NCBI GenBank assembly: GCA_035411425.1
Contig: DAONSX010000053.1
Coordinates: 1-15,731, forward strand
Direction of reading: 5' to 3'
Source: TTA-H9 sp002071415
Lineage (GTDB): Bacteria; Bacteroidota; Bacteroidia; Bacteroidales; TTA-H9
Length of the DNA stretch: 15,731 nucleotides
A model generated the notes under the pieces. The model worked only from the letters and a program-made list of their open reading frames with translations, was not told the DNA's origin and made no database searches. Position 1 is the stretch's first letter, and every line of letters begins with the position of its first letter. The translations under genes were made by a program, and so were the position numbers. Below are positions 6,324 to 12,550 of this stretch, one piece after another.

Positions 6324-7088
6324 ATGGATAATGGATTTAGCCATATTTATGGATTGATAGGATATCCCCTCGAACACTCCTTCTCTCCGGCATATTTTCG
6401 CCAAATATTCGAAAAATCAGGGATGAATAATTGCGATTACCGCCTTTTCCCAGTTCGCGACATAGAATCCTTTTCATTCATTCTTAATGATATTCCTCAT
6501 TTATATGGACTAAATGTTACCATACCCTATAAAGAGGCTATTATACCATGGTTGAACGAATTATCGCCCGAAGCCAAACTGATTGGAGCGGTAAATGTCA
6601 TCAAGATAATTCATAAAGGAACTAAAATACAGACGATAGGGCATAATACAGATGCGGCGGCATTTATTCGAACACTTCTGCCACTGTTAAGAAGTCATCA
6701 TAGTCAGGCAATGATATTTGGATGTGGAGGTGCCACAAAAGCTGTTGCATATAGCTTGAGTTTGCTAGGTATTCCATATATCATCGTATCGAGGGGGAAA
6801 AAGGGTCCGCATATCATTTCGTATGAAGAGCTCAGCATTTCATTGATTAATAAATATCCTGTTTTGATTAATTGTACACCTGTGGGGATGTTTTCTTACC
6901 CCGATGAAGCTCTCTCCATTCCTTTCGAAGGGATAGGTCCTCGTCATCTGGTATACGATTTGACCTACAATCCACCTTTGACTCAATTGCTGAAAATTGC
7001 TCAGCAAAGGGGTGCTACAACGGCAAATGGATTACAAATGTTGCACTATCAGGCAGATTTGTCGTGGGAATTTTGGAACGATCGGTGA
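6324..7088 (+). CDS. aroE: Shikimate dehydrogenase
   Basis: AroE reduces 3-dehydroshikimate to shikimate with NADPH, the fourth step of the chorismate pathway, in the cytoplasm. The 254-residue protein has all expected motifs. The shikimate-binding serines lie in HSFSP (Ser19, Ser21). NVTIPYK ends in the catalytic Lys70. GAVN (88-91) and NTD with catalytic Asp110 follow. The glycine-rich nucleotide loop is FGCGGATKAV (132-141). NCTPVGM, DLTYNPP and NGLQMLHYQA complete the C-terminal half. The length is slightly below the 270 or so residues typical of E. coli-type enzymes, as is common in Bacteroidota. It follows the TPR gene after the nested inverted repeat and ends 5 bp from the convergent M23 gene, leaving no room for a separate terminator. 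Confidence 0.95.
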   Translation: MDNGFSHIYGLIGYPLEHSFSPAYFRQIFEKSGMNNCDYRLFPVRDIESFSFILNDIPHLYGLNVTIPYKEAIIPWLNELSPEAKLIGAVNVIKIIHKGTKIQTIGHNTDAAAFIRTLLPLLRSHHSQAMIFGCGGATKAVAYSLSLLGIPYIIVSRGKKGPHIISYEELSISLINKYPVLINCTPVGMFSYPDEALSIPFEGIGPRHLVYDLTYNPPLTQLLKIAQQRGATTANGLQMLHYQADLSWEFWNDR

Positions 7089-7093
7089 AAAGA

Positions 7094-8011
7094 TTAATTC
7101 ACCCGAAGGACTTGACCTGGTTTAATGATATTTTTTGGTCGAATATTATTGAGCCTGCAAATTGCAGCTATGGTAATTCCATATTTTTGGGCAATTTTAC
7201 TTAAGGTATCACCTTTCTTCACTGTATGAAAAATTTCTTCTGAACCGACGGATTCTACCTGTGGCCTTGATTTAGCTGTCAAGCGTGTGCGTGTAGTTAG
7301 AAATTCATCGTCCAAATATATGGATGATGCTTTTAGTTCTCCTGTTTCGAAACAGATTATTTTTTCGGGATCGAAAGCCTTGTCGAAATATCGGACTTCG
7401 AAATGCAGATGAGAGCCACGGCTTCGGCCCGTACTGCCTCCTAAACCTATTATATCTCCCGCTTTTACCTGATCGCCAGGTTTTACATTGATCCTGGAAA
7501 GATGGGCATAATATGTTTCTAATCCATTAAAATGCCTGATGACTACTATATTGCCATATCCATGCCTATTTCTTGCAGCATGCCTCACTACTCCGTCGAA
7601 AGCCGTCTTTACAGGGTCTCCATGGTTCAATCCAATATCTACACCCTTATGTATCCTTGTTCCTCTGGGACCAAATCCATTCCATACTTTTCCTTCTACC
7701 GGTAAAATAAATGAATGCAGTGAATCGACCAATTGAATACAAATATTGAGCGGAATTTCTTTTACATCTCGATAGGCAAAAATTTGATTCACAATCCAAT
7801 TGCTTGCAATCAAATCATCAATTTCTTCTGAATCGGTATCTTCGAGTGAATCAGCAAAATGTAAAGTATCTTTCAACACAATCTTGTTAGAATCTACAGG
7901 CGGCATAAACATACAGGCCGAAGAACTCGACGAAAATGCAATCCCTCCTTTCATCATCAAGATCATTGTAAATATTCCGGGGATAGCTTTCATTCTTCTT
8001 TTAAGGTTCAT
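7094..8011 (-). CDS. M23 family metallopeptidase with C-terminal LysM domain
   Basis: This 305-residue envelope protein is predicted to cut peptidoglycan cross-bridges or stems. A basic, hydrophobic N-terminus (about residues 4-26) looks like a signal peptide, with an alternative start at residue 7 (7993). The Cys33 context SSAC is not a good lipobox. The peptidase M23/LytM domain covers about 105-218: zinc ligands His121 and Asp125 in HKGVD and His203 in HLHFE, with catalytic His170 (YYAH) and His201. All are present, so the enzyme should be active and not a degenerate EnvC-like activator. A LysM domain spans about 261-304, a reversal of the common LysM-first order. Between them lies a linker of about 40 residues. 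Upstream, TACTTTG at 8074-8080 with TTTG at 8098-8101 is a poor-spacing promoter candidate. The gene may be monocistronic. Confidence 0.92.
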   Translation of the reverse strand: MNLKRRMKAIPGIFTMILMMKGGIAFSSSSSACMFMPPVDSNKIVLKDTLHFADSLEDTDSEEIDDLIASNWIVNQIFAYRDVKEIPLNICIQLVDSLHSFILPVEGKVWNGFGPRGTRIHKGVDIGLNHGDPVKTAFDGVVRHAARNRHGYGNIVVIRHFNGLETYYAHLSRINVKPGDQVKAGDIIGLGGSTGRSRGSHLHFEVRYFDKAFDPEKIICFETGELKASSIYLDDEFLTTRTRLTAKSRPQVESVGSEEIFHTVKKGDTLSKIAQKYGITIAAICRLNNIRPKNIIKPGQVLRVN

Positions 8012-8336
8012 CAGTCAGTATTTTTTTATTCGAGTGATTTTTTAGTATGTGATCGTTTTATAAAAATTTTTCGCAAAGTACGAATTTTTTTAAAATCCAA
8101 AACATTTCAAAATATTTTAGCCTTAGAATATATCTTTCGGAATTGTTGATAACCGAAATTTGGTAAATTTTCGAGAGGCGGCTGTACTGTTCTCGTTTTA
8201 CAACGATATCGAATTTAACAATAGATTTAAATGTAAAATGGATGTTCTGGCTCATTTCAATGGCATAAAGCGTATGAATGGATAAATTTCCCAAATGAGG
8301 AAAATCGATGTTGTTAAGCGAATGAGCATCAAAATT
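8012..8336. other. 325-bp intergenic region, no confident gene
   Basis: It is AT-rich sequence between the M23 and NlpC/P60 genes. A 78-codon minus-strand frame at 8058-8294 has no recognisable motif and strongly biased composition, and I do not accept it. A possible promoter for the M23 gene lies at 8074-8101. A short inverted repeat CGAGA (8172-8176) with TCTCG (8191-8195) has no obvious role. Confidence 0.5.
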
Positions 8337-9107
8337 TTATAAAAGTCGTTTCATCAATCTCAATTGATGTGTATAGGTTTTTAATGATAAGTTATAGATT
8401 CCCTGATGATCGAAAGCATCTATTCGAACTTTGCCCGAGGCATGAATAATTCGACTGTTGTCGATAAGAATCCCCACATGCGAAATATGGCTTTCGTCAT
8501 TGGAGAAAAAGGCTAAGTCGCCAGGCATGGATTCGGAAACGAAATCTATATCAATACCCAATTCGGCCTGTTGATAAGCATCGCGAGGTAATTTTTGTCC
8601 ATTGCATCGGAAAACCAGTTGAACGAAACCTGAGCAATCTACTCCTAAAGGTGTTTTTCCACCCCATAAGTAGGGGGTATTCAGCCATAATTTTGCCGAA
8701 TTTATAATATCGTTGCTCGTCGTTTTTCTAAAAAAAGGCATGAAATCGTCATGTTTATAGTATTCTGAACTCCCCACTTTAACCTTGCCATTTTCTGCGG
8801 TAAGCATTGTTCCAAAAGTGATGAGTTGTTTTTCACCTGTTATGCAATGAATGAGAGAAGAAAGCAATTGATGGCATATTAACAGATTATCTTCGTTAAA
8901 TTGTGGAGTTTGGGGCATAATTTCCAATTGTTGTGCATCTACCCATCCTTCGTAATAATCAATTTTACTTTTTATCAAACACCATGGCGGACGTCTTTCG
9001 ATTATTTCAACCGGTTCGCCAAAGAGCAACTGCGAAATCATCTCGGCTTTATGCAAAGGCTCTACCCTCAGGGGTGCAGCACTAAGCTGGCAAACTGCAT
9101 TTTCCAT
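8337..9107 (-). CDS. NlpC/P60 endopeptidase with SH3 domains, YkfC-like
   Basis: This 256-residue protein has an N-terminal region of bacterial SH3 type (about residues 5-125, two repeats) and a C-terminal NlpC/P60 cysteine peptidase (about 135-255). The catalytic residues are visible: Cys158 in DCSGF, His210 in SHVGIL and His222 in IHASG. Their spacing matches that I recall for YkfC (Cys238, His291, His303). YkfC-like enzymes cut gamma-D-Glu-L-Lys or diaminopimelate dipeptide links in muropeptides with a free N-terminal alanine. I see no signal peptide, so a cytoplasmic recycling role is likely. The start is placed at the ATG at 9107; a TTG two codons upstream (9113) is the only extension. 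It lies 55 bp downstream of the protease gene on the same strand and may be co-transcribed with it. Confidence 0.92.
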   Translation of the reverse strand: MENAVCQLSAAPLRVEPLHKAEMISQLLFGEPVEIIERRPPWCLIKSKIDYYEGWVDAQQLEIMPQTPQFNEDNLLICHQLLSSLIHCITGEKQLITFGTMLTAENGKVKVGSSEYYKHDDFMPFFRKTTSNDIINSAKLWLNTPYLWGGKTPLGVDCSGFVQLVFRCNGQKLPRDAYQQAELGIDIDFVSESMPGDLAFFSNDESHISHVGILIDNSRIIHASGKVRIDAFDHQGIYNLSLKTYTHQLRLMKRLL

Positions 9108-9162
9108 CTTCAAAAAACAATGTCATAGTTGAAACATACATGTGAATAAGCGTAAATTTTGG

Positions 9163-10773
9163 CTACTGTTTGATAAATTTTGCAATCGAACTTTTTTCGT
9201 CCGAAGTAATACGGATAAAATAGATACCCGGGCATAAATGGCTAATCTGAATAGGAACGGGATGAATTCCATCCAATTCTATTTTCATTACCTTTTGACC
9301 TGTAGGATGAAAAATTTCCACCATTATTTTCAAGGTCGAAAAGCTGTCGGGAAGATGTAAAGAGATATTCTGACTGGAAGGATTGGGAAAGACAGAGAAA
9401 ATTAGGATATCGAAGGTTTGGTCTAATCCTAAGGTCATTCCTTCGAGGGTGGTCATTCCAATATGATCGGGATCGAGAAAGGGTTGGAGTCGCAAAGTAT
9501 CGGCTTGGCCATTCAAATCCCAGTGTGCAGAGAATTTTCCGAAATAATCGGGTTGATTGAGGTTGGAGGAGTCGCAAGAAGACTGGCCTCCGGTTAAAGT
9601 ACCCATTAATAGGCCATTACTGTTGAACAAGGCGCTTCCCGAAGAGCCTCCTTCGGTTACGCCATGACCATTTTCGGTTGCCGACCAGCTCACCTTCCAA
9701 TGAGAATTACTCATGTTTTCCCAGCTCGATGATAGGGTAGGTGTGGTATAGGTTGATATTTTTTTGATGTCGCCTTGCGGATGGTGAATGCAAACCCCTG
9801 ATGCGGAAGGGTAATCCAACCTTGACCAACCAGAAAAGAAGGCATTCACATTTTCAGGGATACCCTGATTGAGAGTCAATAAATAAAAATCGCTCCCCAA
9901 ATTTGAAATGCTCACATCGGAAGCCGCCTTTTTCGTTCCTCCCACAGAAGGTTTCAACTCTGGCTCTAATGCAGGTTGCGAACAATTTGCAGCCTCGTAG
10001 TTAAAGAAAAACTGCCATTGTTTCAGATTTTCTTTCGTGGCTCCTTTGCCGCAATGATTTGCCGTTAAAATATAAGGTGTTCTATCCTTGCGCCCATTAT
10101 TCATCAATGTCCCGCTACACCAGTAAATCGAGTTTACATTTCTTATCAGTATCCTTACGGTAGCATTCTTTTGATTTTTCCATTGTAAACCTTCGTTACA
10201 GTTTACATTTACTTCGCAGCTTCCCGAACCACCATACCCTTTTTCGCCCTTGGGTATGATTCCAACCCCAGATATGATAATATGAGGTTCGGCACTACAG
10301 TCATAAGGCACAAAAACTCTGAGTATTATGTATTCTCCATCAATCATCGGAATGCTGTAGCTACCGCCCTGTGGGTTGTCAACGAATGAAAAGGTATAAA
10401 TATTATCGACATCCCTACCGGTAGTATATAAAAAACAACTTTGCGGTAGATATAAAGCGGAGAAATACAAAATAAGGGCCTCTACTCCGTCGATATGGAT
10501 CCTTAAATCATAAATTCTCCCTTCTCCATTTTCGTCATACCGAGCCAGTTTCATCACATCGAAAGTGGTATCATAAACTTTTCCAATGATCTGAGGCAAA
10601 GCCGATTTTGGACTTTCACTTCTATGCAATAGTTCGCTGGGAGGGTGTAAGCATAGCGTAGGGAGGTTTCCCGGTTCTTCTGAATGAGGAAACAGTTTGG
10701 AATTCTTTATTTGAGCCATTCCATAAGAGGAGAGAAGTAAAAAGATTATTAAAATTGGATGATGCCTGCGCAT
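9163..10773 (-). CDS. Secreted lysyl-endopeptidase-like serine protease with T9SS sorting domain
   Basis: This 536-residue secreted protease begins with a signal peptide (about residues 1-20, ending GMA). A propeptide of about 160 residues follows. The chymotrypsin-fold domain begins near SGSCEVNVNC (183-192) and runs to about 440. The triad is His240 (TANHC), Asp295 (SDFYLL) and Ser378 (GSSGS). Cys219 and Cys241 fit the His-loop disulphide. The domain resembles Achromobacter protease I (lysyl endopeptidase, S1 family). Its S1-pocket Asp225 corresponds to Asp409 here and Trp169 to Trp351, while its His210 position is Thr394. The last 80 or so residues start with VFPNPSS and end in GIYFIRITSDEKSSIAKFIKQ, a T9SS type A sorting domain. 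This implies export across the outer membrane and surface attachment or release. A -7-type element lies 32 nt before the ATG. Confidence 0.93.
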   Translation of the reverse strand: MRRHHPILIIFLLLSSYGMAQIKNSKLFPHSEEPGNLPTLCLHPPSELLHRSESPKSALPQIIGKVYDTTFDVMKLARYDENGEGRIYDLRIHIDGVEALILYFSALYLPQSCFLYTTGRDVDNIYTFSFVDNPQGGSYSIPMIDGEYIILRVFVPYDCSAEPHIIISGVGIIPKGEKGYGGSGSCEVNVNCNEGLQWKNQKNATVRILIRNVNSIYWCSGTLMNNGRKDRTPYILTANHCGKGATKENLKQWQFFFNYEAANCSQPALEPELKPSVGGTKKAASDVSISNLGSDFYLLTLNQGIPENVNAFFSGWSRLDYPSASGVCIHHPQGDIKKISTYTTPTLSSSWENMSNSHWKVSWSATENGHGVTEGGSSGSALFNSNGLLMGTLTGGQSSCDSSNLNQPDYFGKFSAHWDLNGQADTLRLQPFLDPDHIGMTTLEGMTLGLDQTFDILIFSVFPNPSSQNISLHLPDSFSTLKIMVEIFHPTGQKVMKIELDGIHPVPIQISHLCPGIYFIRITSDEKSSIAKFIKQ

Positions 10774-11250
10774 GGTAAAAAATTCGAATCGAAGTTTGTA
10801 ATGGCAAACCTAATATTTTTTGTTGAAATAGGAGTAATCCATTTCTCAAAATTCGAATGATCATAATCCAAAAATACTATACGACTGAATGAATTGATAT
10901 ATTCCGATATCCATGATTCATATTTTATTATTTTATACGTGTTTTATGTGATTCTTGAAAGAGGAGTATTTCACTTTGTGAAGATTATTCATTTTTTGGG
11001 CGGTTAAAACAGGAAAAATTTTTCAAGCATACCAAATAGTTTTAAAATTCTATAATATAGAGAAAATCAATATAATATATTCGATGGTATAAAATTTATC
11101 CAACTAAAGAAAAGATTAAAATGAAATGGTCTTTGCTTTTCGTAGGGTGGAGTTAAATATTTCTTAAGAGTTTGAATTTATTTTTCAGGAACTTTATTGC
11201 ATAAACCGCAATATTTAGGAATTTTGAAACCAAATAAACCGTTTACATTT
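10774..11250. other. 477-bp divergent intergenic region
   Basis: It separates the protease (minus) from the membrane protein gene (plus). Besides the protease -7 element and the AATTCGAAT pair, it is very AT-rich with no supported ORF. I found no TAnnTTTG element for the plus-strand gene. The region is long enough to hold a small RNA or extra regulatory sites, but nothing in it can be named. Confidence 0.5.
10805..10812 (-). promoter_or_regulatory. Candidate -7 element for the protease gene
   Basis: The minus strand reads TAGGTTTG, a full match to TAnnTTTG, 32 bp before the ATG, so the leader would be about 25 nt. No clear TTTG is present at -33. Two copies of AATTCGAAT flank it at 10781-10789 and 10850-10858. 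Confidence 0.45.
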
Positions 11251-12366
11251 ATGGAAGAAAAATCACCAGGAATCAAATCAAAGCGTTTGGCCTCTCTGGA
11301 TGCATTAAGAGGTTTCGATATGTTCTGGATCATGGGAGGCGAGTCGTTATTTATTGCGTTGGGGGCTGCCACAGGTTGGCCTGTATTAGTATGGTGGGCC
11401 GAGCAGATGGAGCATGTGCCATGGCATGGTTTCCATTTTTACGATATGATCTTTCCTTTGTTTCTTTTTATTTCGGGTATTTCCTTTCCTTATTCGCTGG
11501 CTAAAAGGGGAGACAACAAGCATGGTATTTATCGGCATGTGATTCGCAGAGGCCTTATTTTAGTTTTGTTGGGAATTGTTTACAACAATGCCATTCGGTT
11601 CGATTTCGCCAACATGCGCTATGCAAGTGTATTAGGTCGTATTGGACTTGCATGGATGTTTGCCGCTCTTATTTATATAAACACAGGATTTAAATTCAGG
11701 GCATTCTGGACAGTTTTTCTTCTACTGCTTTACTGGGGGTTATTGGCATTTTTCCCTGCTCCCGACTTGGGCTCTTCCGATCCTTATTCGATGGAAGGAA
11801 GTCTTACAGGATATATCGACCGATTGTTATGTCCGGGCAAGCTTTATCTGGGTATTCTCGACCCTGAAGGAATTTTGGGCACAGTGCCAGCTATCTCCAC
11901 TGCTTTATTAGGGATGCTTACTGGTTCTTTCGTCCGTTCGGAATCTTTCGTGAAAAAAACCAACCAAAAAGTTATTTTCATGATTGTTGCTGGTGTAACT
12001 CTATTAATCATTGGAAAAATCTGGGACAGTGTCTTCCCCATCAATAAAAACCTGTGGTCGAGTTCATTTGTTTGCTGGACGGCTGGCATTAGTCTTTTAT
12101 TATTTGCGGTTTTCTATTTCATCATCGATGTGATGGAATATAAGAAATGGGCTTTCCCATTGGTGGTCATCGGAATGAATTCCATTACCATATATCTGGC
12201 TCAAAGAGTATTTTATTTGGGATATACTTCCGATTTTCTTTTCGGAGGATTTGCAGCCCTCTTCAATCAAACATGGCAGCCAGTCATTATCCATCTGTCG
12301 TATGCATTGACCTGTTGGCTTCTATTGTATTGGTTGTACAAGAAGAAGATTTTTTTGAAGATATGA
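11251..12366 (+). CDS. HGSNAT/DUF5009-like polytopic acyltransferase-family membrane protein
   Basis: This 371-residue inner-membrane protein has about ten predicted transmembrane helices. It belongs to the COG4299 / DUF5009 group related to lysosomal heparan-alpha-glucosaminide N-acetyltransferase. Landmarks are RLASLDALRGFDMFWI near the N-terminus, then PWHGFHFYDMIFPLFLFISG with its paired histidines, the loop DPEGILGTVPAISTALLGM, FPINKNLWSSSFV, and IGMNSITIYLAQ. HGSNAT moves an acetyl group across the membrane onto glucosamine; bacterial members are mostly uncharacterised and may acylate an envelope glycan, so the substrate here is unknown. The start is the ATG at 11251, giving the short hydrophilic lead typical of the family; the frame extends to a TTG at 11197 without family similarity. 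It converges on gcvP, with a hairpin between them. Confidence 0.9.
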   Translation: MEEKSPGIKSKRLASLDALRGFDMFWIMGGESLFIALGAATGWPVLVWWAEQMEHVPWHGFHFYDMIFPLFLFISGISFPYSLAKRGDNKHGIYRHVIRRGLILVLLGIVYNNAIRFDFANMRYASVLGRIGLAWMFAALIYINTGFKFRAFWTVFLLLLYWGLLAFFPAPDLGSSDPYSMEGSLTGYIDRLLCPGKLYLGILDPEGILGTVPAISTALLGMLTGSFVRSESFVKKTNQKVIFMIVAGVTLLIIGKIWDSVFPINKNLWSSSFVCWTAGISLLLFAVFYFIIDVMEYKKWAFPLVVIGMNSITIYLAQRVFYLGYTSDFLFGGFAALFNQTWQPVIIHLSYALTCWLLLYWLYKKKIFLKI

Positions 12367-12437
12367 GTGTAACATTTCGGCCCCGGCTATTCCATGAGAT
12401 ATAGAATTATTAGGCTTTTTTGAATGATAGGATTTTT

Positions 12438-12457
12438 GCTTGATGTCGCTTGATGTC
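12438..12457. repeat. Tandem duplicate of a 10-bp unit
   Basis: GCTTGATGTC occurs twice in perfect tandem (12438-12447 and 12448-12457), 71 bp past the stop of the membrane protein gene. A replication slippage product is the simplest explanation. Confidence 0.9.
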
Positions 12458-12473
12458 ACATAATAAGAGGTAG

Positions 12474-12521
12474 TTTCAACCCATCAAAATCTTTATTCTG
12501 TAATATTTGGGTGGGTTGAAA
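12474..12521. terminator. Inverted repeat between convergent genes, possible bidirectional terminator
   Basis: TTTCAACCCA (12474-12483) and TGGGTTGAAA (12512-12521) are perfectly complementary over 10 bp, with a T-G and a C-G pair possible inside. The loop is 28 nt, longer than in a typical intrinsic terminator. A short T run follows on the plus strand (CCTTTTG), none on the minus strand. Its place, about 30 bp below the gcvP stop and about 107 bp below the other stop, suits a shared transcript 3' end. Confidence 0.45.
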
Positions 12522-12550
12522 GCCTTTTGTAGAGAAATTCAGAGGGTTCT

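Noticed and set aside
8058..8294. 78-codon minus-strand frame between the two peptidoglycan hydrolase genes
   Set aside because: The composition is that of random AT-rich DNA (many Ile, Phe, Lys, Tyr), with no recognisable motif and a possible promoter for the M23 gene inside it.
9242..9577. 111-codon minus-strand frame inside the protease gene
   Set aside because: Out-of-frame shadow; the true frame carries the protease C-terminal part and sorting domain.
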